Source of the DNA: Paenalicyclobacillus mengziensis
GTDB taxonomy: Bacteria > Bacillota > Bacilli > Alicyclobacillales > Alicyclobacillaceae
Reading direction: 5' to 3'
DNA length: 64,000 nt
Assembly (NCBI RefSeq): GCF_017298635.1
Contig: NZ_CP071182.1
Location: 1,488,001 to 1,552,000 of the forward strand
This document shows, one piece after another, positions 1-8,782 of this stretch. How positions within the stretch are numbered: the first letter of the stretch is position 1; the number at the start of each line of letters is the position of its first letter. A model generated the notes under the pieces. The model saw only the letters and a list, made by a program, of their open reading frames with translations, was not told the origin of the DNA and ran no database searches. The position numbers and the translations under genes were made by a program.

Positions 1-37
1 CAGGACGCCCGCAATGCCGTTATGTATGGCCGTTAAG

Positions 38-74
38 AATGCGACTCGGTGAAGTACCTACGCCGAGTCGCATT
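38..74. terminator. Hairpin, terminator-like
   Basis: A 12-bp perfect stem (38-49 pairing with 63-74) closes a 13-nt loop. Only three T residues follow, so intrinsic termination is possible but weak. It probably ends a gene lying to the left of the window. Confidence 0.5.
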
Positions 75-142
75 TATGATCAAAAAACGCCTACGGTACC
101 GTCGTCAAAGTGATAGTGTCGGAGGAAAGGAGGGATGCGGTC

Positions 143-577
143 GTGCATTGGCTGATCCTACAAATTCGAGATTTACCGTGGTGGATTCCCGGCGTAGCTG
201 CGTTGGCTATTTATTGGCTACCTAAAATTATACTGTGGCCGTTTCGTCGACTTTTGTGGATTCAAATCCTCGTTGAGGAACAGGCTCAAATGTTGGCGGT
301 GATGGCCCTGGTCGGATTTTACTTGGTGTACACATTGTCGAAGACAGCGGTTCCTTTTGGTGAGATTGCACTATTTATTGTTGCTTGCGGGGCTCTGGGT
401 GGCATAGCCTGGTTGTGTGTCGCAGGCGCCACCTTTATTCTCTGGCTGATTCACTTGCCGACAAACTCCACAACAATGCAAAAGCGACTTAATCATGACA
501 CTGGCGAAGAAGTTGAGAGCTCTGCATGGACCTGGGGTACTACGTTTCGCGTTTTGCGAGGGGGAAAGAATACTTGA
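143..577 (+). CDS. Small membrane protein of unknown function
   Basis: I do not recognise this 144-residue protein. The GTG at 143 is chosen because AAAGGAGGG lies 9 nt upstream; the frame is open further up but has no better site. The protein begins with an amphipathic segment rich in tryptophan (LPWWIPG), then has about three hydrophobic stretches near residues 10-28, 50-70 and 78-105, and ends in a polar tail of about 40 residues. This layout suits an integral membrane protein with a cytosolic tail. It stands alone between a terminator-like hairpin and an integrase remnant, so context gives no function. Accessory-element membrane proteins of this size are common on plasmids. Confidence 0.6.
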   Translation: MHWLILQIRDLPWWIPGVAALAIYWLPKIILWPFRRLLWIQILVEEQAQMLAVMALVGFYLVYTLSKTAVPFGEIALFIVACGALGGIAWLCVAGATFILWLIHLPTNSTTMQKRLNHDTGEEVESSAWTWGTTFRVLRGGKNT

Positions 578-743
578 ATTTATTGTGACTACGTAGTCGG
601 TAGGTAAAAGTTCTCCACCGCTTTATGTGCCGACTTCTGACCGATTCAAGCTACACATAATATACCTTTTATTTGCCCCCGTTTGCTCTGTTCGATTATT
701 TTACCGAGCTTGGGCATCATCCGCCTTCCGGATACTAAGATGG

Positions 744-1585
744 TTACTGAACGAAGTAACGTTCGTAAGCTTGCTGGCGGGATGTTCCACTCAGCGTAGC
801 GTATAGTTGCGTGGTCTCAGGCTTTTCATGCCCAAGGATTGATTGCACGGCGACCAATGGTGCCCCTTGGTTTAGCAGTACAGTAGCCAACGTATGTCGC
901 ATCTTATGTGGGCTGACTCGTTCTGCTAAATTACATCGTGAGGCGATTCGTTTGAAAATGTATTGCATCTGATGAACGGACATCCGATGTGGCTGACGCA
1001 TGGTAACAAATAGGGCTGGGTCATGGTCGTTGCGGTCTCGAAGATATCGTTTCACCCATATCCGTGCCTTTGCCCCAAAGTACACCTCACGTTCTTTGTC
1101 ACCCTTCCCAAGGACAGTTACTGCTCCACGGTACCAGTCGATCTGATTTCGATTTAACCGTTGAATTTCGGATATTCTACCACCAGTAGCGAAAAAGAAT
1201 TCTACCAATGCGTGTTCGAGGGAGCAACCGCACGAGTCACAAAGCGATTCGGGTTCATCAATCATCAGGGCTTTCGGAACCCGCTTTCCTTGCTTGGGTT
1301 CCTTCAATTTGACCGTAGAGTTTCTTAAGAGCAGGTCTTCCTCAACCAGCGGTCCGAACAAACTCTTGATGGCTCGTATTTTGTGACCGAGACTGGCAGG
1401 CTTTAAATGTTCGTTGTGACTAAGATGGTCACGCAACATATTCAGTGTCACTTTTCCACCTGTAAGTCTCCCACGTCCCGTATCAACAATTTATGTTGCT
1501 GCCGATAGGCGCGGATGGTAAACGGCGAAAACCCTTCCTGACTTCGAATACTCAAAAATGCTTCGGACGCCTGAGAAAGATTCAT
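744..1585 (-). pseudogene. Tyrosine recombinase (phage-integrase family), frameshifted
   Basis: The downstream 235 residues (744-1451) form a tyrosine-recombinase catalytic domain. All key residues are visible: Arg in GGRISEIQRL, Lys in LGKGDKERE, the H-x-x-R of HKMRHTLA, and His and Tyr in LGHEKPETTQLYA. The N-terminal SAM-like domain lies upstream in another frame: ATG at 1585 (GGGGTGG upstream) reads 45 residues, beginning MNLSQASEAFLSIR, and stops at 1448. Adding one base to the A-run near 1455 would join the two as VEKVTLNMLRDHL, a natural core-binding domain of about 280 residues in total. The GTG at 1451 overlaps the upstream stop, so the catalytic half might still be made by coupling. 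Either a real frameshift or a homopolymer sequencing error. Confidence 0.75.
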
Positions 1586-1923
1586 AACTCTAACCACCCC
1601 ATAAGAACTTTCTAGTAGAGACTATGACGAGTCTAGTAAACTAGCATGCCCAAAGGGGGAGGCGGCAAACCTTATGTGGCTAGACGTTTTGAGTATTAAT
1701 ATGGGCCGTGTTTTCGGCCAATGGTAGCGTTGGCAGATCCAGTGACATTCTTATTGTAGGGACCGGATTCAAGTTAAGGTTACTTAATTCACTGCATAGA
1801 AATGCAGGTTCGTCGGTTTGTTTTCTCGCACCCTCGTTGATTTAAGTCGAGCTACCCTGAAAATTCATATCTGCAGAATGCCGTTTTTAGGCAATAGGAA
1901 ATAAGCCCCGGAGAAAGACGTTT
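1586..1923. other. Intergenic stretch
   Basis: About 340 bases between the recombinase start and the IS110 stop. I see no convincing reading frame or RNA gene. It may include the outer end of the IS110 element, but no terminal repeat is recognisable. Confidence 0.4.
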
Positions 1924-2880
1924 TTAAATTTTTGGGGTTTCAGGATTCAGAATATTAATTTGGTAGCCAAGCGACTCTAATTTTTTAATTGTACGCTTTA
2001 CAAAGTTGTCTTTTTGCCTTCGGTCAAGGTAGTCAGCTCCAAGTTCCTTATACACCTGTCTCTTTGAAAGCATGTGAGAAATAATCCCGAGTATTGTATG
2101 GGCGGCAGCGACTGTAGCCTTGTTTCCACCTCGGCGTGCTGCAATGCGATGGTATTGTGCCGAGAGATAGGTGTCTTTTTGCCTGGCAGCCGCTTTTGCA
2201 GCTTACGTTAGTGCATTACGTAATTTAAGGTTCCCTTTACGAACCTTTGTTGATCGTTTTTTCCCCGCACTCTCATCATGACCTGGAGTTAATCCGGCCC
2301 AAGAGCATAGATGTTTTGCACTTGGATACCGTGACATATCCGTGCCGATTTCTGCGAGTATTTGTTGGACAGTTTGCATTCCGATACCAGGGATTGTATC
2401 GATTAACTCCAGGTCCTCACTAAAAGGGGTCATACGTTCCTCTATCTCAGCATCCAAGTCATCAATCAGTTGGTTTATGTAGTCAATATGTCCAAGCTGT
2501 TTTTCCAACATCATCAATTGATGTTTTCTTCCAGTGCCTCTTAGGGCTTCTGTGAGTTATTTTCTTTCTCAAGTTTTTGCGTGCAAGGTCTGCTAATGCA
2601 ACAGGATCTTTTTCACCTGCGATCATAGCTTCAAGCATGGAGCGCCCTGAAACACCTAACACATTAGATGCTATACTGAAGAAAGTTTGATATTGCGTGA
2701 GCGTCAAATAGTGAACACCTTGCATTCCGTAATCACCGGTTTTAGGCTGTCTACATAAAAGCCCGCCGTCGGCGTGGCTTTTATGTGAAACGGTAGGCCC
2801 GTTGGCTCTCAGGCACAAGGTGTGCGCTATTTGACGCTCACAAATCAAGGCTTGTTGTTGTCGGATCAGTAGACTCACCT
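1924..2880 (-). pseudogene. IS110-family transposase remnant
   Basis: Broken IS110-type transposase. The conserved C-terminal (Transposase_20) domain is readable: IDTIPGIGMQTVQQILAEIG and HLCSWAGLTPGHDESAGK at 2203-2517. After an in-frame TAA at 2203-2205 the same frame continues for 92 codons to a TAA at 1924 with typical IS110 tail motifs (AQYHRIAARRG, ELGADYLDRR), so that stop is a nonsense change (CAA to TAA would restore it). Further upstream, SIASNVLGVSGRSMLEAMI belongs to the middle of the protein and is in another frame, with an indel near 2550 in an A-run. The N-terminal DEDD catalytic part is missing or replaced at the inserted mini-element at 2697-2841. Clearly inactive. Confidence 0.85.
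2697..2841. mobile_element. 145-bp MITE-like derivative of an IS66 element
   Basis: The ends GTGAGCGTCAAATAG and CTATTTGACGCTCAC are inverted repeats almost identical to the ends of the intact IS66 at 57531-60064. The interior matches the right end of that element, including its GC-rich hairpin ending in GGCTTTTATG, while about 30 bases match the left end. It has no coding capacity. The flanking 8 bases (GATATTGC and AAATCAAG) differ, so no target duplication is visible, and the IS110 sequence around it may be rearranged. Confidence 0.7.
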
Positions 2881-2910
2881 ACTTCTCAGTCATTACTTCA
2901 ATTGTATACA

Positions 2911-2957
2911 AAAAAAGCACAGTCTTCTCGGGTAATTTGAGGGAACTGTGCTTTTTT
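2911..2957. terminator. Bidirectional intrinsic terminator
   Basis: A 13-bp perfect stem, AAAAAAGCACAGT at 2911-2923 with ACTGTGCTTTTTT at 2945-2957, and a 21-nt loop. A and T runs on both sides allow function on either strand. Confidence 0.7.
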
Positions 2958-3255
2958 ACTTATAGATGGACTTTTTCAGTGGCCTCTATCTGAACGCCGC
3001 GTTTTTCTGTTTTTAACTTGCGGAAAACACCCATATCAGACAACTGCTGAATCGATATGCACCATCGCACGTAAAGATTGGAATCTGATGCGTAGCCCCA
3101 TTCAGGGTACTGTACCAGATGAAATTCTCATGGAACCAGTGACTCCAGTAGGCCAAAGAATGCTTCAGACCGCTCAAAAGCTTATGCCAAATATTCCTTT
3201 GTGTTCCGTGGATAAGGGCATCCGATATTCTGAAGGCATTCTTCCTCTCCCTTGA
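2941..3255 (+). pseudogene. Start-less coding remnant, unknown protein
   Basis: The frame is open for about 104 codons from 2941 to the TGA at 3253-3255, but has no start with a ribosome site; the only ATG is at 3088. The translation looks protein-like, with motifs WPLSERRVFLFLTCGKHPYQ, ARKDWNLMRSPIQGTVPDEI and GIRYSEGILPLP. Its beginning runs into the terminator hairpin, suggesting a truncated gene tail left by a rearrangement. I do not recognise the family. Confidence 0.4.
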
Positions 3256-3308
3256 TACTCCTCACCAGTAGCTAAGATCAGCGCATATTAGCCACGCCTC
3301 AATGCCTA

Positions 3309-3338
3309 TTGTTCTTGGTGAATCCCCCGTATGGTATT
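3309..3338 (+). promoter_or_regulatory. Candidate promoter with CsoR-like operator
   Basis: AATCCCCCGTATGGTATT at 3321-3338 reads AATACCATACGGGGGATT on the other strand, close to the csoR site at 20795-20813 and to the known CsoR operator type TACnnTACGGGGGTAT. It may overlap a promoter (TTGTTC at 3309-3314, 17 nt, TGGTAT at 3332-3337). The multicopper oxidase starts about 90 bases downstream, which fits copper induction. Confidence 0.5.
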
Positions 3339-3426
3339 CATGTCAATACGAAAGCTTCCTAAATTCTTGGGCGGGCAGACACCCACCCAATTGCATATTC
3401 TTTGGTGACGAAAGGAGGCATTTGTC

Positions 3427-4422
3427 GTGCATTCTGTACGGATTGGTAAAACTAAATTAGTTGCCCCCAATTTGACCTTTCTTCCATATCGTTTGCATAA
3501 TGGCTTCAAGCAGTTCCTGTTGGTAGCCGAGCCCGTTGAGCAGACTTTAACGAGTGGTGTGGCGATTCGAGCGTGGGGATATAATGGTTCTACACCTGGG
3601 CCGGTGATACTAGTGAACCAAGGTGATCGAGTGCAGGTAGCTCTGACGAACCAACTTCCCGAAAACACATCTGTTCATTGGCATGGGCTAATTGTTCCAA
3701 ACGAAGTCGATGGTGTACCGGAGATCGGTGCTGGTCCGATGATCAAGCCTGGGGAAACATATGTGTACGACTTTGAAATTCAGCAGTGTGGCACGTTTAT
3801 GTACCACTCCCATGTGATTAGTGCCCAGCAAGAAATGATGGGCCTTGGAGGTATGCTAATCTCACTTCCAGCCCGCCTCAATACGGACCGTGAATACATC
3901 ATTCTACTTCAGGAGTGGGCGGTGCAGACTGGTGCAGACATGGGGATGGGCGGCATGAAGATGGACACCACCCCAACATCGACGAAAGCAGGTTCTATGC
4001 AATCTCCGATGAATGAGAAAATGGCGGGGGATACCCAGGTAAGCTCGCAAGTCGTCGACATCAACCCGATGAGCATGGACTTCAACTATTTCACACTGAA
4101 TGGGAAGGTTTTCCCAGACACGGAGCAGTTAAGGGTTCGCTATGGAGAAAGAGTGCGAATCCGCCTCGGAAACTTGAGCATGAACTCACATCCAATGCAT
4201 CTCCATGGACATGAATATAGAGTCGTGGCCAGCGACGGGAGGAACCTTCCAGTAGAGTGGTTCAAAAACACGATCAATGTTGCACCGGGGGAAACGTGGG
4301 ATATCGAGTTCAAGGCAAATAACCCTGGCACATGGGCATTTCATTGCCACAAACCTCACCATACGACGAATGAACATAAAACAGATATGGGGGGAATGTT
4401 CACTGTAGTAAAATATGTGTGA
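3427..4422 (+). CDS. Small multicopper oxidase, cytosolic or signal-less
   Basis: A 331-residue cupredoxin-fold oxidase with all four copper-binding motifs: HWHG at 84-87, HSH at 127-129, HPMHLHGH at 255-262 and HCH at 306-308. These bind the type 1 copper and the trinuclear centre that reduces O2 to water. Between the domains lies a methionine-rich loop (GADMGMGGMKMD, residues about 180-191), as in CueO-type cuprous oxidases. It is shorter than three-domain laccases (about 500 residues) and has no signal peptide. After HCH, the usual HCHxxxHxxxGM spacing is stretched (HKPHHTTNEHKTDMGGM). Start: GTG at 3427 with AAAGGAGG 9 nt upstream. A deletion-bearing paralogue lies at 20909-21186. Probably copper detoxification; exact substrate unknown. 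Confidence 0.88.
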   Translation: MHSVRIGKTKLVAPNLTFLPYRLHNGFKQFLLVAEPVEQTLTSGVAIRAWGYNGSTPGPVILVNQGDRVQVALTNQLPENTSVHWHGLIVPNEVDGVPEIGAGPMIKPGETYVYDFEIQQCGTFMYHSHVISAQQEMMGLGGMLISLPARLNTDREYIILLQEWAVQTGADMGMGGMKMDTTPTSTKAGSMQSPMNEKMAGDTQVSSQVVDINPMSMDFNYFTLNGKVFPDTEQLRVRYGERVRIRLGNLSMNSHPMHLHGHEYRVVASDGRNLPVEWFKNTINVAPGETWDIEFKANNPGTWAFHCHKPHHTTNEHKTDMGGMFTVVKYV

Positions 4423-4439
4423 TATACGAGGATGCGGGG

Positions 4440-5210
4440 TCAGTACGGATCAACAATAATCGGCGTCCCCACGATCACGTTCGTATGCTGGTTGTATCCG
4501 TCCCAATGTAACGCCACTTGTAGATTCATCTTGGTCTTTGACATGATGTAGGTAGGTCCTTCTGGTGAATATCCAGAAATGCTCGTCACTAGTTCTGATG
4601 TCAGCCCTTCGGTGTGCTTTGCTTCCACCGCTTCAAAGGCTTTCGTGATGACCTGATTGGTCTCTTCCTTCGACAGTCTAGGCTTGATGTATCCAGTGAT
4701 ATAGGCATCGAGATTGACCGGAATTCGCTGATCTTGCAACTGATTTTCGATAGCGGACATGTGGGGCAAAAGCTCGGATAGATTGCCTGTATCACTCTGT
4801 GCTCGTAGAACCAATACCGTTGAATCGGGCATACCATCTGTCATGTGAAAGCTGCTTAGAACAATGAATACAGTGATATGATTCGACCACGTACCGCTGA
4901 GTTGGAGGATATGTTCATTTTGCCCAACACGCTTGCCTGCCGTAACGTTCATGAGTTGGAGGTCGGTGGACAGCCTCTCAGCAAGCTTCAATAACTCCGA
5001 CGAAGACATGAAGCGTTGATTCACGGTGCTATAATCGTGTATCAAAAAACTGGTTGGGCTTGCTCCAGTGGCCTCAAAACTCTTATTCAAATAGGCTGCT
5101 TCCCGTTGAGCCACAGGTGCCTCGAAATTGTCTGCCATCGCCGGTACTACATGACCCAATATAGTGAGCAGAATGATGGCAGCGCCGATCCACATAATGA
5201 TGCGTTTCAT
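4440..5210 (-). CDS. YwmB-like exported protein
   Basis: A 256-residue protein with a signal peptide (MKRIIMWIGAAIILLTILG, cleavage probably near VPAMA-DN), followed by a soluble domain. The pattern, including the C-terminal VGTPIIVDPY, resembles the YwmB family of Firmicutes, known as TATA-box-binding-protein-like from its fold; its function is not established. In Bacillus the family sits on the chromosome near cell-wall and sporulation genes, but here it lies between a copper oxidase and a broken sirohaem reductase. Start at 5210 is chosen over 5225 because GGAGGTGAGCGCA precedes it directly. Family call is from motif memory only. Confidence 0.65.
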   Translation of the reverse strand: MKRIIMWIGAAIILLTILGHVVPAMADNFEAPVAQREAAYLNKSFEATGASPTSFLIHDYSTVNQRFMSSSELLKLAERLSTDLQLMNVTAGKRVGQNEHILQLSGTWSNHITVFIVLSSFHMTDGMPDSTVLVLRAQSDTGNLSELLPHMSAIENQLQDQRIPVNLDAYITGYIKPRLSKEETNQVITKAFEAVEAKHTEGLTSELVTSISGYSPEGPTYIMSKTKMNLQVALHWDGYNQHTNVIVGTPIIVDPY

Positions 5211-5429
5211 TGCGCTCACCTCCACGAAAGCTACTAATTCTATCTTTCACAGGAAGAGAACAGATTATACGATTACAGTGCGGACTATCACTAGAGTAGA
5301 AAGTCGTAGTTTTTACTGTTACTTGACTTGAAAATGGCACAAGCAGACAGCACTCTGGACAAGAGTGGTGATGACGGCGCTGGCCGTTGGTCTTATGTGT
5401 GAGGCATACATACAAGGGAAGTGATACAT

Positions 5430-6062
5430 GTGAATCGGGTTAAATTCGCTGTGAGTCCAGATATCAAGGTAGGTGGGCGTCATTTTTCTCCAGCCGATTT
5501 GGCACTTATGGCAGAGGCTGCCGGAGAAAGTGCTGAAATCGAATTGGCCACCTTGCAGCAACTCATTGTGGAAGTAGATGAGGACAGGTTCGTGCAAGCG
5601 AAAGATGCACTACGTGAACAAGGGCTCAGGGTATACGAGGTAGGCATGGTCGTGAAAATCTTGCCGTTTGCAATTTCTGCAAGGGTGCAGAAGTAGATGG
5701 ACTAGATGCGGCGAGGGCGTTGGACGTGGCTATCGCCGGGCAACCAGTCCCGTTTCCGATGCGGGTGGGATACTCGGGTTGTCCGAACGCTTGTGGTGAA
5801 TCTTTGTCAAAAGACATCGGTGTGGTAAAGGTCAAAGATTTATTTTTTGTCTATGTAGGGTGGCGAAACGAAAACATTAAGGGCGACAGCAGGGGAATTG
5901 TTGGCAGACAATATTTCTGAAGAGTCCTTACCGCACGTGGTAAATCGAATGGTTGATATTTATCGGGAGAATGGGAAAAAACGAGAGCGTTTCTCCCATT
6001 TTGCAAGACGGTATTCTGTGAACGCTTTGCGAGAAAGGGTCTTTCCATCCCAAACAATTTGA
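5430..6062 (+). pseudogene. Sirohaem/4Fe-4S nitrite or sulfite reductase-like protein, frameshifted
   Basis: Three frames together give one protein of about 210 residues. Frame one (from GTG 5430, GGGAAG upstream) covers a ferredoxin-like half-domain to about residue 75 (VGMVVK). One base added to the A-run near 5657 leads into CNFCKGAEVDG and SGCPNACGESLS, the paired cysteines that hold the 4Fe-4S cluster and sirohaem in this family. One base removed from the GGG near 5859 leads on through GELLADNISEESLPHVVNRM to a TGA at 6060-6062. Both indels are in homopolymers, so either the gene is decayed or the assembly carries errors. Single-domain members of this family are small reductase-like proteins of unproven substrate. 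Confidence 0.75.
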
Positions 6063-6125
6063 ATATCGGTTTCCATCACTCCATTGTGAATTATGTAGCA
6101 GCATAGTTAGGCCATTTGTTGACGT

Positions 6126-6368
6126 TCATTCACCCCAATCATATAAACATTTACGGCAAAGTGCATTACTTCGCAGAGGTATCTTCTTTCCACAGCATGG
6201 GCACTTTATCACCCGCCTTAAAAATAGGATCAAAATGAATGGGACAATCACGAAAAGGACTCCAGCGATTGCCCATACCATTGCGTTTCGATTTTTATGA
6301 GTGGCAATCGTGCCCGTAGCCATGCTGATCAAGATGACAACAGGTATTTGAGACAGGTGCAAGTACAT
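6126..6368 (-). CDS. Small membrane protein with C-terminal zinc ribbon
   Basis: This 80-residue protein has two hydrophobic segments (residues about 5-22 and 30-50), then a basic LRRVIK and a zinc-ribbon-like tail CPCCGKKIPLRSNALCRKC, two Cys pairs able to bind one metal ion. Start at 6368 is chosen because TGGGAGGCATATT precedes the ATG; the longer frame lacks such a site. A similar design, membrane helices followed by CPVCG...CPHCG, is found at 28328-28651. Function unknown; a membrane-tethered metal or redox sensor is only a guess. Confidence 0.65.
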   Translation of the reverse strand: MYLHLSQIPVVILISMATGTIATHKNRNAMVWAIAGVLFVIVPFILILFLRRVIKCPCCGKKIPLRSNALCRKCLYDWGE

Positions 6369-6439
6369 AATATGCCTCCCAATCTCCGTGCGATGAATTG
6401 CACGAACCTCAATATACACAGTTGTTCATAGTTTGTATC

Positions 6440-7114
6440 TTACTCGGAAGTGGAGGTACGGGCTTTGTTTACTAAATCATGTCTGGCCTCCACGTAAGCG
6501 GCAACAATCATTACCCCTACGAACATCCATTGTGGAGTGGCGAGAAATAGTGTGCGATTTATATAAGGTACATATGTCGAAGTCAGCAGTAGCATAAGCC
6601 CATATCCGCCCCACAGCCACTGTGACCTCTGGGAAAAATGTGTTCGACGGGTACGAATCAACCATATGAATATGGCCGACGCAATGACCCGTAGGATGTC
6701 CTCCGTTCGAAATGGATTCAGATTTGTGTACGATTGGTATGCAAAAAAGATTACACTGCCCGAGAATACGACCTCAGCGAATAGCAGAAAGGTTGGCTGA
6801 TCCAGCCGCTTTCCACGCCAAAACGAAGTGAAGACATAGAGGACAGATGCAAAAAGCCCCACAATCCAACCATTTAATGACGAACCGCTAAGTAGCGACA
6901 AAAGATCCACTTGGATGTTTGCGCTTGGATGCAGAATGACACCCGAAAAACGGCTGAACAAGATAAATAAGAGAACGATGGTGAACATCTTGTCTCGCAA
7001 GAAGTCGTTCTCGGCGCTTTTCGGGGTCAGATATCGCAGATACAGAGCTGCACCAATTGCCCCAACGATGAGGGCAATCCAGAGCGACGGAATCCGTTGT
7101 AAGAGTGACAGCAT
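6440..7114 (-). CDS. Polytopic membrane protein, possibly a degenerate Lgt-like protein
   Basis: The 224 residues hold about seven hydrophobic segments. Its ATG overlaps the stop of the TlpA-like gene upstream (TAATG), so it is translated as part of the ccdA-tlpA unit. The topology and the alternating short loops recall prolipoprotein diacylglyceryl transferase, and a true Lgt-like gene lies at 30156. However, the Lgt signature (H-x-GG loop and GRIGNF-like motif) is absent, so it cannot be an active Lgt. Family assignment is tentative; unknown membrane protein of a thiol-redox operon is the safe reading. Confidence 0.55.
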   Translation of the reverse strand: MLSLLQRIPSLWIALIVGAIGAALYLRYLTPKSAENDFLRDKMFTIVLLFILFSRFSGVILHPSANIQVDLLSLLSGSSLNGWIVGLFASVLYVFTSFWRGKRLDQPTFLLFAEVVFSGSVIFFAYQSYTNLNPFRTEDILRVIASAIFIWLIRTRRTHFSQRSQWLWGGYGLMLLLTSTYVPYINRTLFLATPQWMFVGVMIVAAYVEARHDLVNKARTSTSE

Positions 7115-7662
7115 TATTTTGAAATCGCCTCCAAATCCGCATTGAGCGTCCCCGGTGAGAGCGAACCCACTACCTTGTCCTCAATCACCCCAGACTTGTC
7201 TACAAAAAACGAAGTCGGGAATGCAATGACTTGATATTTCTGCGCCGTGGAACCTGTTTTATCCAGGGGGACTTGCCAAGTGACTCCGAATTGTTTCACA
7301 AATCCTTCAATGGCAGGCATACTGTCTTCGGAAGTCACGTTGATGCTCAGGAATACCACCTTGTTCCCATACTTCTGGTAAGCCTTTTGGATATCAGGCG
7401 CTTCCAGTCGGCAGTACGTACACCAGGATGTCCAGAAGTTTATGAATATCGGTTTTCCGGCAAGGGTAGCTGTTGAAATTGATGCATTCGAGCCGAGTTC
7501 AGGTAACGTGAACGCAGGCTTTCGATAACCAATTTGAGGTGCGACCGCCAGCGTAGTCGTCGATGCGGCAGCAATCGAGCGACCTTTTCCGGACCACGCA
7601 GTAAATGAGACAGACCCAATCAAAATGAGCCCGATAAGTGACCACTTCAACCGTTTGTTCAC
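7114..7662 (-). CDS. TlpA/ResA-type membrane-anchored thioredoxin
   Basis: This 182-residue protein has an N-terminal signal anchor (residues 7-24) and a thioredoxin fold with the active site WCTYC (Cys81 and Cys84) after FINFWTSW. ResA/TlpA proteins reduce disulfides outside the membrane, for instance in apocytochrome c or copper-site assembly, drawing electrons through CcdA. A CcdA gene lies directly upstream (16-base gap), matching that pairing. FPTSFFVDKSG carries the conserved cis-proline. Start: GTG at 7662, with GGAGG 11 nt upstream. It is one of three TlpA-like proteins here, with different active-site dipeptides (TY, YP, PP). Confidence 0.88.
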   Translation of the reverse strand: MNKRLKWSLIGLILIGSVSFTAWSGKGRSIAAASTTTLAVAPQIGYRKPAFTLPELGSNASISTATLAGKPIFINFWTSWCTYCRLEAPDIQKAYQKYGNKVVFLSINVTSEDSMPAIEGFVKQFGVTWQVPLDKTGSTAQKYQVIAFPTSFFVDKSGVIEDKVVGSLSPGTLNADLEAISK

Positions 7663-7677
7663 GACAAGGATTACCTC

Positions 7678-8445
7678 CTAAAATCCAGTGAATCCACCGT
7701 ATAGGCGGATGAGCAGTATTGTAATACGGGACAACATGTTCGTGAGAAGCAGTACACCCATCACAATCATGATGTACCCGCCGACTTTTGACAGGATGGC
7801 GCCATATTTCGCAAGTTTGCGGACGGACCCCAACGAAAAGCCAAGGATCAAATAGGGCATCGCAAAGCCGACGATATAAGCGAGAATGAGAGAGAGTCCG
7901 TAAGCGCTTTGCGTGGCACTGAGAACCAGGACGCCTGCGAGGATAGGGCCAATGCAGGGCGACCAACCTGCCGCAAAACTTATGCCGACAAGCACGGAGC
8001 CCAAATAGCTCGTCCTGTTGGCTTTGTATTCCCATTTTTTCTCCATCATGAGCCACTTTGGTGTGAGCAGACCGCTGAGTGCAAGGCCCATGACGATGAC
8101 GATGATCCCGCCGACAACCCGAATGACATTTCGATAGCTGACAAACAATTGACCAATCAGCGTGGCTGATAACCCGAGTGCAAAGAATATGATGGAGAAG
8201 CCAAGGATGAAAAACAGGGTGTGCGTGATAGCCTTCATGCGATGGTTAAGTGTGTGTGCTTGTGACGGGCTGAACGTAACACCCGAAATATAAGAAATAT
8301 ATGATGGGTACAATGGTAGGACGCACGGAGACAAAAAAGACAAGACACCTGCGAGAAAAGATAAAAACAAGGTGGGATGATTACCTAGCAGAGTGAACCC
8401 TCCTCTTCGTAGATACATCGAGATGGTGGACAGCACGGGATTCAT
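7678..8445 (-). CDS. ccdA: CcdA-type thiol-disulfide transporter
   Basis: A 255-residue membrane protein of the DsbD-transmembrane family, with six or more hydrophobic segments. The two redox cysteines sit in the family motifs SFLSPCVLPLYPSYIS (Cys41) and AAGWSPCIGPIL. CcdA passes electrons from cytosolic thioredoxin across the membrane to TlpA/ResA-type proteins. The next gene downstream is just such a protein. ATG at 8445 has no clear ribosome site; GAGGAGGG lies about 60 bases further in, so initiation inside the first 20 codons is possible. Together with the next two genes this forms a ccdA-tlpA-membrane protein operon near a two-component system. Confidence 0.88.
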   Translation of the reverse strand: MNPVLSTISMYLRRGGFTLLGNHPTLFLSFLAGVLSFLSPCVLPLYPSYISYISGVTFSPSQAHTLNHRMKAITHTLFFILGFSIIFFALGLSATLIGQLFVSYRNVIRVVGGIIVIVMGLALSGLLTPKWLMMEKKWEYKANRTSYLGSVLVGISFAAGWSPCIGPILAGVLVLSATQSAYGLSLILAYIVGFAMPYLILGFSLGSVRKLAKYGAILSKVGGYIMIVMGVLLLTNMLSRITILLIRLYGGFTGF

Positions 8446-8782
8446 TCAGTTTAGCAGACGACTATGAGGAACTTGTGAATTTGAGTGTGGGAAGGGGGGG
8501 CTGAGGAATGCCAAAGCCAACACTATGTGATATAAATACACAACGGTAGCGATTATTGTTACGCAATGTTTGCGACCACCATTCGAGTTCATCGAATGGA
8601 TTAGGGACAACGAGTGGAATACGATGTTTTTCGGCTACGGTTGTGTACCGACCAGCATTGCCTTTGCCATCCCAACCAAGAACGGGTACGTAAAAGCCGT
8701 AGATACAGGGGCGTACGGGAAATAAGGCAACTGACTGACCGACGCCTGTCTCTGGCCAGAACACTTGGTAACCATTCAACGG
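8446..8782. other. Intergenic stretch, possible remnant frame
   Basis: The gap between the histidine kinase stop and ccdA. On the minus strand a 105-codon frame (8462-8779, TTG start, no good ribosome site) runs almost directly from the kinase stop. Its translation (for example YVPVLGWDGKGN, NPFDELEWWSQTL) resembles no family I know. It may be a decayed gene or chance. Confidence 0.3.
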
